The notes under the pieces were generated by a model. The model ran no database searches and was not told where the DNA came from. It saw only the letters and a list, made by a program, of their open reading frames with translations. From Sulfurisoma sp963709555 (GTDB lineage Bacteria; Pseudomonadota; Gammaproteobacteria; Burkholderiales; Rhodocyclaceae): 64,000 bases of DNA. This document shows positions 53,556 through 62,375 of this stretch, piece by piece. The stretch lies in NCBI GenBank assembly GCA_963709555.1, contig CAVPWR010000008.1, forward strand, positions 558,001 through 622,000, in the 5' to 3' direction. A program made the translations under genes and the position numbers. Numbering within the stretch: position 1 is the stretch's first letter; the number at the start of each line of letters is the position of its first letter.

Positions 53556-54962
53556 ATGTTCATGGCCCAGGCCCGCGCTTTCATCAATTCCCCGAGCCCG
53601 CAGGATCCCCAGGTCGCGGCGCTCAAGCTGCCGCCCCATTCGGTCGAGGCCGAGCAGTCGCTGATCGGCGGCCTGCTGCTCGACAACAGCGCCTGGGACC
53701 GCATCGGCGATCTGGTTGCCGCCTCCGACTTCTACCGCGACGACCATCGCCGCATCTTCCGCCACATCGCGCGCCTGATCGAAGTCGGCCGCCCGGCCGA
53801 CGTGGTCACGGTGTTCGAGGCGATCGAGAAGTCCAACGAGACCGAGCAGACCGGCGGCATCGCCTACCTCGGCGAGATCGCCAACAACACGCCTTCGGCC
53901 GCCAACATTCGCCGCTACGCCGAGATCGTCCATGAGCGCGCCGTGCTGCGCAAGCTGGTTACCGTCGGCGACGAGATCGCGGCCAGCGCCCTCAATCCCG
54001 CCGGGCGCGACGTCAAGATCCTGCTCGACGAGGCCGAGGCCAAGGTCTTCGAAATCGCCGAGGCCGGCGCCAAGTCGATCCAGGGCTTCCGCGACGTCAC
54101 CGGCCTGCTCGGCGAAGTGGTCGAGCGCATCCAGGAACTCTACGACCGCGAGAATCCGTCCGACGTGACCGGCGTGCCGACCGGCTTCGTCGATCTCGAC
54201 CGCATGACTTCGGGCCTGCAGGGCGGCGACATGATCGTCATCGCCGGCCGCCCGTCGATGGGCAAGACCGCGTTCGCTCTCAACATCGCCGAGTATGTCG
54301 GTGTCGAACTGCGCCTGCCGGTGGCCATTTTCAGCCTGGAAATGTCGGGACCGCAGATCGCCATGCGCATGCTGTCCTCGATCGGCCGCATCGACCAGCA
54401 GCGCATCCGCAACGGCAAGCTGACCGACGAGGAATGGGACAAGATGACCGGCGCGCTGGGCAAGCTGCACGACGCGCCGATCGAGATCGACGAGACCGGC
54501 GCCATCAACGCCACCGACCTGCGCGCGCGGGCGCGACGGCTGGCGCGCAAGTACGGCGGCAAGCTCGGCCTGATCGTCATCGACTACCTGCAGTTGATGA
54601 CCTCGGTGAAGGACAACGAGAACCGCGCCACCGAGATCTCCGAAATCTCGCGCTCGATCAAGGCGCTGGCCAAGGAACTCAACGTGCCGATCCTCGCGCT
54701 GTCGCAGCTCTCGCGCAAGGTCGAGGAACGCAACGAAAAGCGGCCGCTGATGAGCGACCTGCGCGAATCCGGCGCCATCGAGCAGGATGCCGACATCATC
54801 ATGATGATGTACCGCGAGGAATACTACAAGCCGGACACCCAGGACAAGGGCATCGCCGAGGTCGGCATCGGCAAGCACCGCAACGGCCCGACCGGTACCG
54901 TCAAGCTCACCTTCCTCGGCGAATACACCAAGTTCGAGAATTTCTCGGCAGGAAATTACTGA
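53556..54962 (+). CDS. dnaB: Replicative DNA helicase DnaB
   Basis: A 468-residue hexameric helicase that opens the replication fork. The N-terminal domain (PPHSVEAEQSLIGGLLLDNS), linker and RecA-like C-terminal domain with Walker A GRPSMGKTAFALN and Walker B LIVIDYLQLM are intact. ATG 53556 has AAGGAG 4 nt before it; ATG 53562, in the same frame, has a more ordinary spacing. The stop abuts the convergent phoH stop. A DnaA-box-like array lies just upstream. Confidence 0.96.
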   Translation: MFMAQARAFINSPSPQDPQVAALKLPPHSVEAEQSLIGGLLLDNSAWDRIGDLVAASDFYRDDHRRIFRHIARLIEVGRPADVVTVFEAIEKSNETEQTGGIAYLGEIANNTPSAANIRRYAEIVHERAVLRKLVTVGDEIAASALNPAGRDVKILLDEAEAKVFEIAEAGAKSIQGFRDVTGLLGEVVERIQELYDRENPSDVTGVPTGFVDLDRMTSGLQGGDMIVIAGRPSMGKTAFALNIAEYVGVELRLPVAIFSLEMSGPQIAMRMLSSIGRIDQQRIRNGKLTDEEWDKMTGALGKLHDAPIEIDETGAINATDLRARARRLARKYGGKLGLIVIDYLQLMTSVKDNENRATEISEISRSIKALAKELNVPILALSQLSRKVEERNEKRPLMSDLRESGAIEQDADIIMMMYREEYYKPDTQDKGIAEVGIGKHRNGPTGTVKLTFLGEYTKFENFSAGNY

Positions 54963-56447
54963 TCAGAGCACCTCCGCCGCGTGATCGGCGAGGCGCGAGC
55001 GCTCGCCGCGCTGCAGCGTGACGTGGCCGGAGTGGCCCCAACCCTTGAAACGATCCACCACGTAGGTCAGGCCTGACGAGCCTTCCGTCAGGTAAGGCGT
55101 GTCGATCTGAGCGATGTTGCCTAGGCAGACCACCTTGGTGCCGGGGCCGGCGCGGGTGATCAGCGTCTTCATCTGCTTGGGCGTCAGGTTCTGCGCCTCG
55201 TCGATGATCAGGAACTTGTTGATGAAGGTGCGGCCGCGCATGAAATTGAGCGACTTGACCTTGACCCGGCTGCGGATCAGGTCCATCGTCGCCTGCCGCC
55301 CCCAGTCGCCGCCGTAGTTGCCGGAGAAGCTGCCGCCGGGCGAGTGCGCCGACTTGTCGCTCTTGTTGTCAGGACCTGCCTCGGTCGGCTTGTTGAGGAC
55401 GTCGAGGTTGTCCTCGATGGCGCCCATCCACGGCGTCATCTTTTCCTCCTCGGTGCCCGGCAGGAAGCCGATGTCCTCGCCCACGGGCACGGTGACGCGG
55501 GTGACGATGATCTCGGAATAGCGCTTGGTCTCGAGCGTCTGCGTCAGCGCCGCCGCCAGCGTCAGCAGCGTCTTGCCGGTGCCGGCCTGGCCGAGCAGGG
55601 TGATGAAGTCGATCTCCGGGTCCATCAGCAGGTTGAGCGCGAAGTTCTGCTCGCGGTTGCGCGCCAGGATTCCCCAGACGGCGTTCTTCAGGTGGCTGTA
55701 GTCGGTCAGCGTCGAGATGACGGCGCTCTTGCCGGCGCCCTCGCGCACGATGGCGTGGAAGGGCTTGTCGGTCTTGGGGCCGGCCTCGAGATAGACGAAC
55801 TCGTTGACCAGCATGTCGCGGCAGAGCGGGCCGTTGACCTTGTAGAGGGTGCGCCCGTCCTGCTTCCACGATTTCATGTCCTGGCCGTGGCTGTCCCAGA
55901 AGTCGGGCGGCAGTTCCAGCGTGCCGGAGAACAGCAGGTCGGTGTCTTCGAGAACCTTGTCGTTGAAGTAGTCCTGCGACTCCAGGCCCAGCGCGCGGGC
56001 CTTGATGCGCATGTTGATGTCCTTCGACACCAGGATGACCGGGCGCTTGGGGAAGCGCTCCTGCAGGTTCATCATCACGCCGAGGATCTGGTTGTCGCCC
56101 TTGGTGGTCGGCAGCGACGACGGGATATGGCCGTTCATGGCCTCGGTCTGCAGGAACAGGCGGCCCGAGGCGAGATCGCGCGAGGGGCCGCGGAGCGGGA
56201 TGCCTTCCTTGATCAGCGCTTCGGAGGCGGAGACGATCTCGTCGAGCGAGCGGCTGGCCTGGCGGGCGTTGCGCGCGACCTCCGACATGCCCTTCTTGTG
56301 GGCATCGAGTTCCTCCAGCGTCATCATCGGCACGAAGATGTCGTGCTCTTCGAAGCGATAGAGGCTCGTCGGATCGTGCATCAGCACGTTGGTGTCGAGC
56401 ACGAAGAGCTTGGTGGTGGCCGTCTTGGTGGAACGTTTGGCGTTCAT
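54963..56447 (-). CDS. PIN-PhoH family ATPase
   Basis: A 494-residue cytoplasmic protein with an N-terminal PIN ribonuclease domain (LFVLDTNVLMHDP; acidic residues for metal) and a C-terminal PhoH-type helicase/ATPase domain (GQAGTGKTLLTLAAAL; DEAQNLTP). PIN-PhoH (PhoH2) proteins act on RNA. ATG 56447 has AAGGA 5 nt upstream; the longer frame to 56612 is not supported. Its end touches the dnaB end. Confidence 0.92.
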   Translation of the reverse strand: MNAKRSTKTATTKLFVLDTNVLMHDPTSLYRFEEHDIFVPMMTLEELDAHKKGMSEVARNARQASRSLDEIVSASEALIKEGIPLRGPSRDLASGRLFLQTEAMNGHIPSSLPTTKGDNQILGVMMNLQERFPKRPVILVSKDINMRIKARALGLESQDYFNDKVLEDTDLLFSGTLELPPDFWDSHGQDMKSWKQDGRTLYKVNGPLCRDMLVNEFVYLEAGPKTDKPFHAIVREGAGKSAVISTLTDYSHLKNAVWGILARNREQNFALNLLMDPEIDFITLLGQAGTGKTLLTLAAALTQTLETKRYSEIIVTRVTVPVGEDIGFLPGTEEEKMTPWMGAIEDNLDVLNKPTEAGPDNKSDKSAHSPGGSFSGNYGGDWGRQATMDLIRSRVKVKSLNFMRGRTFINKFLIIDEAQNLTPKQMKTLITRAGPGTKVVCLGNIAQIDTPYLTEGSSGLTYVVDRFKGWGHSGHVTLQRGERSRLADHAAEVL

Positions 56448-56548
56448 GGGGATCCTTGGCGGAGGGGACGGGGAAAACGATGCCATGCCGGCGTCGCCGG
56501 GGGGCATGGAAGAGGGTTGGGATTTTGCCCTTCTTCGCGGATTTGTCA

Positions 56549-57016
56549 TCAAAGCGCCTTGAGCGCGGCAAGGACTTCGGCGGCATGGCCGTCGGCCTTG
56601 ACCCCGCGCCATTCCCTGGCCAGGTGGCCCTCCTTGTCGATCAGGAAGGTGCTGCGCTGGATGCCGAGAACCTGCTTGCCGTACATGTTCTTCATCTTGA
56701 TGACGTCGAACAGGCGGCAGGCGATTTCATCCGCATCGACCAGCAGGTCGAAGGGCAGGCACTGCTTTTCCTTGAAGTTGCCGTGCGACTTGAGGCTGTC
56801 GCGCGAAATGCCGTAGATGGCGCAGCCGAGCCGGGCGAATTCGCCGTGGAGGTCGCGGAACTGCTGGGCTTCGACGGTGCAGCCCGGCGTACTGTCCTTG
56901 GGGTAGAAGTAGAGCAGCAGCGGCTTGCCGCGGTGGGCGGAAAGCGTGAAGTTGCCGTTCGTGGCGGGCAGGGTGAAATCGGGGACGGCAAGGCCGACGG
57001 CGGATGGGGGGGTCAC
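56549..57016 (-). CDS. bcp: Bcp/PrxQ-type peroxiredoxin
   Basis: A 155-residue thiol peroxidase that reduces peroxides. The peroxidatic Cys is in STPGCTVEAQQF (about residue 45). The resolving Cys found five residues later in E. coli Bcp is replaced by Gln here; another Cys lies in RLGCAIYGIS. It may therefore work as a one-Cys or atypical enzyme. The GTG start overlaps the flippase gene stop (GTGA) and follows GGAGAAT. Confidence 0.9.
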   Translation of the reverse strand: MTPPSAVGLAVPDFTLPATNGNFTLSAHRGKPLLLYFYPKDSTPGCTVEAQQFRDLHGEFARLGCAIYGISRDSLKSHGNFKEKQCLPFDLLVDADEIACRLFDVIKMKNMYGKQVLGIQRSTFLIDKEGHLAREWRGVKADGHAAEVLAALKAL

Positions 57017-57954
57017 GGATTCTCCTGTGGGGGATGCTCGGTCTTTTTCGATATTAGCAGCGACAGCGCACCGACGGCGCCTTGCATCGCGGCGAAGATG
57101 CCATAGAGCAGGGCAGCGGCGATGGCCAGGTCGGCCGAGGCGCCGAAGTGGCCAAGGGTGACGGCGGCGGCGGCCTCGCGCGTGCCCCAGCCGCCGATGC
57201 TGACCGGCAGCGCGGCAAGCACGAACACCGGTCCGGCGACGATGACGTACAGCCACAACGGCAGGTCGAGGCCGACGGCGCGGCCGGCAAGGGCGAAGGC
57301 GAGGATGGAAAAGCCCTGCACGCCCGTCGACCAGGCGAACTGGGCGACGAGGTGGCGCAGCGGGGCGGGGCGGTCATGCAGGGCCGCCAGCGCGCGCTCG
57401 AGCGGCCCCGGCAGATGCACATGCCAGGCGCGGCTGGCCAGCCAGAAAAAAGTCGGCGCTGCCAGCACGGCGAGGGCCAGGGCCAGGGTGAGCAGCGGCG
57501 GCAGCGGCAGCAGCGCGGGCGGCAGCAGGCCGGCCATTTGCGCCCCGGCAGTGGCGGACAGCGACAAGACCACCAGCACCCACAGCCCGCTCATGCGGTC
57601 GAGCGCGACGCTGGCGGCGCTCGCTGCCAGCGGATGGCCGAGGCGTTGCAGTTGCAGCGTGCGCAGGGTGTCACCCCCCAGCGTGGCGCCCGGCAGCACG
57701 GTGTTGGCGGCGATGCCGCGAAAGTAGGCGGCAAGGAGTTGGCCACGGGGCGCCGCCAGCCCCAGCCAGCCGGCCAGGGCGTGCCAGCGCAGGGCGCTGG
57801 TCAGGCTCGCGACAACGGCGGCAAGCAGGGCGGCGGCCAGCCAGGCGGGGCTGGAGTTGCCGAAGGCCGCAAGGATGCGCGCCGGTCCGGCGAAGTAAAA
57901 CACCAGGGCGAGCAGGCCGAGGCTGGCCGCCGCCCGGAAGAGGGTTTTGGTCAC
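57013..57954 (-). CDS. Flippase-like membrane protein (lysylphosphatidylglycerol-synthase TM / UPF0104 family)
   Basis: A 313-residue protein of about eight membrane helices with the family segments FRGIAANTVLPGATLGGDTLR and PVSIGGWGTREAAAA. Such proteins are proposed to flip lipid-linked sugars or synthesise modified lipids. It starts with GTG overlapping the glycosyltransferase stop and ends overlapping the bcp start, so three genes form a tightly coupled operon. Likely role: moving the product of the upstream glycosyltransferase across the inner membrane (inference). One dispersed motif (57447) lies inside. Confidence 0.82.
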   Translation of the reverse strand: MTKTLFRAAASLGLLALVFYFAGPARILAAFGNSSPAWLAAALLAAVVASLTSALRWHALAGWLGLAAPRGQLLAAYFRGIAANTVLPGATLGGDTLRTLQLQRLGHPLAASAASVALDRMSGLWVLVVLSLSATAGAQMAGLLPPALLPLPPLLTLALALAVLAAPTFFWLASRAWHVHLPGPLERALAALHDRPAPLRHLVAQFAWSTGVQGFSILAFALAGRAVGLDLPLWLYVIVAGPVFVLAALPVSIGGWGTREAAAAVTLGHFGASADLAIAAALLYGIFAAMQGAVGALSLLISKKTEHPPQENP

Positions 57955-58919
57955 AGATCGGGTGGCGCCCTGAGCCGGTACTGGTCGCGTCCTTCGGGCT
58001 CGTGGTAGATGCGGATGAGGATCTCGCCGAGCAGGCCGATGGCGACGAGCTGCACGCCCATCAGCGCCAGCATGATGCCGAGCAGCAGCAGCGGCCGGCC
58101 GCCGATGTTCTCGCCGAGCAGCTTGAGCACGGCGAGATAGCCGAGGATGCCGGCGCCCGGCACCGCCATCCACAGGCCGACGCCGCCGAAGGCATGCAGC
58201 GGCCGGTGCAGGTAGCGCAGCATGAACTTCATCAGCAAGAGGTCGAGCAGCACGCGGAAGGTGCGGTCGATGCCGTACTTCGACACGCCGGCCGTGCGCG
58301 CGTGGTGGCGCACCGGCACTTCCATGATCTTCGCGCCGGCCTCGAAGGCCAGCGCCGGGATGAAGCGGTGCAGTTCGCCGTAGAGGCGGATGCGCTGGAT
58401 GATTTCGCTCCGATACGCCTTGAGGGCGCAACCGTAGTCGTGCAGGCTCACGCCGGTGGCCCAGGAGATCAGGCGGTTGGCCAGCATCGACGGCAGCTTG
58501 CGCGACAGCGCCTTGTCCTGGCGGTCCTTGCGCCAGCCGGAGATCATGCTGATGTCGCTGCGCGACTCCAAAGTGCGGATCAGGTCGGGGATGTCGAGCG
58601 GGTCGTTCTGCAGGTCGCCGTCGAGCGTGACGGTGTAGTGTCCGCCGACGGCGTCGAAGCCGGCCTGCAGCGCGGCGGTCTGGCCGTAGTTGCGCATCAG
58701 GTAGCGCGGCTTGAGCCAGGGCGTTTGTGCGGCGAGCTCGGCCAGCACTTTTGCCGAGCCGTCGCGCGAGCCGTCGTCGACGCAGATCAGCTCGAAGGAA
58801 AAGCCGGAAGGCTGCATCGCCTCGCCGACGCGGGCGACCAGTTCGGGCAGGTTGTCTTCCTCGTTGTAAACGGGGATGACGATGGAGACGTCGCAGGTGG
58901 GGGCTGGTGGTTGGGTCAT
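57951..58919 (-). CDS. Polyprenyl-phosphate glycosyltransferase, GT2, ArnC/DPM1-like
   Basis: A 322-residue enzyme with an N-terminal GT2 domain (VSIVIPVYNEEDNLPELV; CVDDGSRDGSAKVL; TLDGDLQNDPLDIPDL, the DxD-like motif) and two C-terminal helices (FGGVGLWMAVPGAGILGYLAV; LLLLGIMLALMGVQLVAIG). This matches enzymes that put a sugar on undecaprenyl phosphate. ATG 58919 gives the conserved start; the upstream frame to 59207 is repeat sequence. It leads an operon with a flippase and bcp. Confidence 0.9.
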   Translation of the reverse strand: MTQPPAPTCDVSIVIPVYNEEDNLPELVARVGEAMQPSGFSFELICVDDGSRDGSAKVLAELAAQTPWLKPRYLMRNYGQTAALQAGFDAVGGHYTVTLDGDLQNDPLDIPDLIRTLESRSDISMISGWRKDRQDKALSRKLPSMLANRLISWATGVSLHDYGCALKAYRSEIIQRIRLYGELHRFIPALAFEAGAKIMEVPVRHHARTAGVSKYGIDRTFRVLLDLLLMKFMLRYLHRPLHAFGGVGLWMAVPGAGILGYLAVLKLLGENIGGRPLLLLGIMLALMGVQLVAIGLLGEILIRIYHEPEGRDQYRLRAPPDL

Positions 58920-58956
58920 GTTGATGCGGTCAGGTTTTCTGGGTGAGGCAACGTAG

Positions 58957-59015
58957 AGCCAACCGGAGCTGCGCGGCTTTATCGCGCAGCGTCCGTGTGG
59001 ACTGCCGGGTTGGGC
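58957..59015 (-). repeat. attC-like 59-bp recombination site (integron cassette candidate)
   Basis: On the minus strand the element opens with GCCCAAC (59015-59009; fits R'' RYYYAAC) and closes with GTTGGCT (58963-58957; close to R' GTTRRRY, one mismatch). The inner arms pair: GCTGCGCG with CGCGCAGC around ATAAAGC. Several bases bulge out on one arm, as in attC. The size is 59 bp, the classic '59-base element', and the orientation fits vapBC upstream on the same strand. The surrounding translation (PNPAVHTDAAR) is often seen in proteobacterial repeats. No integrase gene is visible. Confidence 0.4.
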
Positions 59016-59282
59016 CGCATATGGACGAAGCTGGGGCCGAAGCCGCAAGTGAGCTTCCCCCGAAATTTCGTCTTCCGAGAGATGGGGTATAACGCCCCGG
59101 CAAATTGGAAGGAGAAGCGAAGATGAAGTTTCTCCATATCTGGATGTTCGTTGCCGCGGAGTAATTGGCGCGGAGTAATTGGGGACAAGTAATTGGGGAC
59201 AGACCACGAATATCCGAAGCCGATTGTTGCCGTCTCGCCAGCGCCGACTTTTTAGGGAGCATGCGATTCGGATTTGGCATGG
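59016..59282. other. Repeat-rich spacer between attC-like site and vapC
   Basis: Contains three AGTAATTGG copies with an exact 14-bp period (59160, 59174, 59188), followed by GGGGACAGACCACG, a sequence often found near REP-associated transposases. It also holds a 25-base repeat shared exactly with mnmC (59229-59253), and a 13-codon ORF (59123-59164) with a good ribosome site. No ordinary gene was recognised. Confidence 0.5.
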
Positions 59283-59696
59283 CTACTTGGACCAGGGGCT
59301 GAACAACTGCACGGGCAGCCCGGCGAAATCCTTCGCGTTGCGGGTTACCAGCATGAGGTCGTGCTCAAGTGCCGTTGCGGCCAGCAGGCTGTCGATTGCG
59401 GGCAGGGGGCGTCCGGCGGCAGCGACCAGGCGCCCCCAGCGGTCGGCGACTGCCTCGTCGATCGGCAGTATGCGGCCGGTGAAGAAGGTGGGCAGATCGG
59501 CTTCCAGCCAGTCGATCAGCGTCTGCCTGAGCGTCTCGTCGCCGACGTTTTCGATGCCTTTGCGGATTTCGCCGAGGGTCAGGACGGAGAGGTGCAGCGT
59601 GGCCGGCGGACGTTGCGAGAACCAGGCGACGACGCCGGGATCGGGGGATTTGCGTTTGAGTTCCGAAAGTACGTTGGTGTCGAGCAGATAGCTCAA
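59283..59696 (-). CDS. vapC: VapC-type PIN toxin
   Basis: A 137-residue PIN ribonuclease. Conserved acidic residues are in YLLDTNVLSE (Asp6), LGEIRKGI (Glu), PAIDSLLAATA (Asp) and the LVTRNAKDFAGL end. It resembles FitB-like VapC toxins that cut tRNA or other RNA. Its ATG overlaps the vapB stop by 4 nt. Confidence 0.93.
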   Translation of the reverse strand: MSYLLDTNVLSELKRKSPDPGVVAWFSQRPPATLHLSVLTLGEIRKGIENVGDETLRQTLIDWLEADLPTFFTGRILPIDEAVADRWGRLVAAAGRPLPAIDSLLAATALEHDLMLVTRNAKDFAGLPVQLFSPWSK

Positions 59697-59944
59697 AACG
59701 CGACCTCGCGGGTTTTGCTGCCGTCGCGCTTGAACTCGATGTCGTCGGCGCCATGGAGGGGCGAGCGGCGCATGAAGTCGACCAGCGATTCCTGATTTCG
59801 CGACAGGCGGTCAAAGACTTCCCGCGAGACGACGACGGCGACCGACTTGCCGTGCAGGGTGATGTCCTGCGGCTGCTTCTGGGCGCGTTTGACCAGTTCG
59901 GACATTCGCGCCTTGGCTTCCTGCATTTGCCATGTCTGCATCAT
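59693..59944 (-). CDS. vapB: VapB/Phd-type antitoxin
   Basis: An 83-residue antitoxin of the Phd/YefM group: WQMQEAKARMSELVKRAQ DNA-binding fold, VVVSREVFDRL, and a C-terminal tail for VapC. GGAG lies just before its ATG. It should mask VapC and repress its own promoter. Confidence 0.92.
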   Translation of the reverse strand: MMQTWQMQEAKARMSELVKRAQKQPQDITLHGKSVAVVVSREVFDRLSRNQESLVDFMRRSPLHGADDIEFKRDGSKTREVAF

Positions 59945-59957
59945 GCTCCTCGACTAT

Positions 59958-59976
59958 TCTGACTAAACAGGTCAGA
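59958..59976. promoter_or_regulatory. Inverted-repeat operator upstream of vapBC
   Basis: TCTGAC and GTCAGA are separated by TAAACAG, just upstream of the vapB start. Such inverted repeats are typical antitoxin-binding sites. Confidence 0.55.
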
Positions 59977-59978
59977 GT

Positions 59979-60452
59979 TTAATCGATCCCTTCGCCTTTT
60001 TGAAGCTGCTGTCGATACACCCGTTCGAAGCGGGCGTTCTCGACGATGCCGTAATCGCCCGGCGCGTATTGCAGCAGCCAGTCATCGGCCACTCCGCGCA
60101 GCAGGTCACCGCCCTGGGAGCGTGCGATGGTGAAGGGCTCGGCCATCTGCCGGGCGAGGACGGGGATAGCTCGCGCCTGGTAGCGTCCGTCGGCACCGGC
60201 GGGAAGCGACGCGACCGCTTCATACTTCTCGTCGAAGCGGTGGCGCGAAACACTCCAGCGGTCGGCTTTGCACTCCCTTCGGTCGCCAGTCGATCCCGTG
60301 ATCAGGGCGTCGCCGGCCCGGTAGCGGTTGGGGCCTTCGCGGCTGATGAGTTCGCCGTCGCTTGTCGCGAAGGTGACATCGACCTCTTCGTGCTTCACGT
60401 AGGACCTGGCGGCGGGGTCGGCGGTCAGGTCGATGTCGGCGAGTTCGAGCAT
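59979..60452 (-). CDS. PGDYG-domain protein
   Basis: A 157-residue soluble protein with the family motif in LLQYAPGDYGIVENARFERV near the end. A GDALITG segment lies earlier. The PGDYG domain is of unknown function. It is 9 nt downstream of the radical SAM gene on the same strand and so probably belongs to that operon. Confidence 0.75.
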   Translation of the reverse strand: MLELADIDLTADPAARSYVKHEEVDVTFATSDGELISREGPNRYRAGDALITGSTGDRRECKADRWSVSRHRFDEKYEAVASLPAGADGRYQARAIPVLARQMAEPFTIARSQGGDLLRGVADDWLLQYAPGDYGIVENARFERVYRQQLQKGEGID

Positions 60453-60461
60453 GGGATGGGT

Positions 60462-62375
60462 TCAGGGTTGCGCCAGGGCGCGTTCGATGAAATGGCGCGG
60501 CACGCGGGTGCGCGGCACCTTGGCGGCGAACCAGCTGCGGACATCCGCATCGAGGCCGATGCCGTGCATGTAGTTGTAGAGCGCCTTGTTCAGCGCGACG
60601 CCGAGGGTCGCGTGATCGACGCCGGTCGGATCGATGAAGCCGACGTCGTTTTTGGCGAAGGTGATTTTGGGCAGCGGCTTGAGCGTGATGCCGTAGCGCT
60701 CGGGGTGGAGGCCGACGGGAGAATGCACGGTGCACACGAAACGGTGGAAGAAGCCGGACTGGATGCAACCGGCCTCGAACAGCTGGCGCACGTATTCGAG
60801 CGCATCGACCGTGTCCTGCACGGTCTGCGTCGGGAAGCCGTACATCAGGTAGGCATGGACGAGGATGCCGGCGTCGGTGAAGGCGCGCGTCACCCGCGCG
60901 ACTTGTTCGACCGACACGCCCTTCTGCATCAGTTTGAGCAGCCGGTCGGAAGCGACCTCGAGACCACCGGAGATTGCGATGCAGCCGCTGTCGGCGAGAC
61001 GTTGGCAGAGTTCGGGGGTGAAGGATTTCTCGAAGCGGATGTTGCCCCACCACGAGATCGCGCGGTTTCGCTTCTGCAGCTCGTCGGCCAGCGCCGCCAG
61101 CGCCTTGGGCGGGGCGGCCTCGTCGACGAAATGGAAGCCGCTCTGCCCGGTCTCGGCGATCACCGCTTCGATGCGGTCGACGAGCGTGGCGGCGGCCACC
61201 GCCTCGTAGCGCGAGATGTAGTCGAGCGCGACGTCGCAGAAGCTGCACTTCTTCCAGTAGCAGCCGTGGGCGACGGTCAGCTTGTTCCAGCGCCCGTCGG
61301 ACCAGAGGCGGTGCATGGGATTGAGCATGTCGAGGATCGACAGGTAGCGGTCGAGCGGCAGGCCGTCCCAGGTCGGTGTGCCGGCTTCGGCGAAGGGGAT
61401 GTCGGCGTCGTCGGCGTGGTGGCTGTCGAAGTAGCGCACGCCGTCGGCCGTGCGCACGAAGGTGCGCTGCAGCCGCTCCTGCGGTCGCTTGCCGTCGAGG
61501 TGTTCGAGCAGTGACAGGATCGGGCGCTCGCCGTCGTCGAGGCAGACGTAGTCGAAATGGTCGAACACCCGAGGCTCGGAAAGCTCGCGCAGCTCGGTAT
61601 TGACGAAGCCGCCACCGAGCACGGTGACGATCGCGGGATTGTGCGCCTTGATCGCCTGGGCGATGCGGAAGGCGCCATAGACGTTGCCGGGGAAGGGCGC
61701 CGACACCAGCACGACCTGCGGCGCATGCGTCTCGATGGCCGCCAGCATCAGCTCGCGCAGCGTGCGGTCGACGAGGTTCTCCGGTGCCGCCAGCGCGGCT
61801 GCCAGCGGCTCGAAGGTGGCCTGGCTCTGCGCCAGCGACTCGGCGTAGCGCACGAACTCGAAGCGCGGATCGACGGCTTCGCGCAGCACGTCGGCGACGT
61901 CGTTGAGATAGAGGGTGGCGAAGTGGCGGGCGCGGTCCTGCACGCCCAGCGCGCCGAAGGCCCAGGCCAGCGGATCGCCGCCATCGGGATCGATGTAGGC
62001 GTCCAGCGAGGCGAAACGGGGGCCCTCGGGCAGGAAGGCGCGGCCGCAGATGCGATGCGCGAGGGTGGGGTCGCGTCCCTGCAGGAAGGCCACGGCCGGT
62101 GCGATGGTGGCGAGGTAGCGGTCGAACTGGTGGTCGAAGGCCTTGACCGCGGGCGTGCGTTGTTGCCTGGGCAGGGCGGCGCTGCATTCGCGCATCTGCC
62201 GCAGCCCCTCGGGCGAGAACAGGCGCAGCACGAGCGCGAGGGCGAGGTCTTCCTGCGTTGCGGAGATGCCGCGCGAGCGCAGGAAGCCGGTCAGGTAGGC
62301 CGTCGCCGGGTAGGGCGTGTTGAGTTGCGTCATCGGCGGGATGACGGACAGCACGCGCATGGCTTGCCCGCTCAT
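60462..62375 (-). CDS. B12-binding radical SAM protein
   Basis: A 637-residue enzyme. The N-terminal half looks like a cobalamin-binding Rossmann domain (VLVSAPFPGNVYGAFRIAQ; VTVLGGGFVNTELREL), and the radical SAM core has the CX3CX2C cluster motif in CYWKKCSFC near residue 370, followed by ISGGLEVASDRLL. It probably carries out a methylation or rearrangement; the substrate is unknown. Its ATG overlaps the upstream BNR gene stop (ATGA), and the PGDYG gene follows. Confidence 0.88.
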   Translation of the reverse strand: MSGQAMRVLSVIPPMTQLNTPYPATAYLTGFLRSRGISATQEDLALALVLRLFSPEGLRQMRECSAALPRQQRTPAVKAFDHQFDRYLATIAPAVAFLQGRDPTLAHRICGRAFLPEGPRFASLDAYIDPDGGDPLAWAFGALGVQDRARHFATLYLNDVADVLREAVDPRFEFVRYAESLAQSQATFEPLAAALAAPENLVDRTLRELMLAAIETHAPQVVLVSAPFPGNVYGAFRIAQAIKAHNPAIVTVLGGGFVNTELRELSEPRVFDHFDYVCLDDGERPILSLLEHLDGKRPQERLQRTFVRTADGVRYFDSHHADDADIPFAEAGTPTWDGLPLDRYLSILDMLNPMHRLWSDGRWNKLTVAHGCYWKKCSFCDVALDYISRYEAVAAATLVDRIEAVIAETGQSGFHFVDEAAPPKALAALADELQKRNRAISWWGNIRFEKSFTPELCQRLADSGCIAISGGLEVASDRLLKLMQKGVSVEQVARVTRAFTDAGILVHAYLMYGFPTQTVQDTVDALEYVRQLFEAGCIQSGFFHRFVCTVHSPVGLHPERYGITLKPLPKITFAKNDVGFIDPTGVDHATLGVALNKALYNYMHGIGLDADVRSWFAAKVPRTRVPRHFIERALAQP

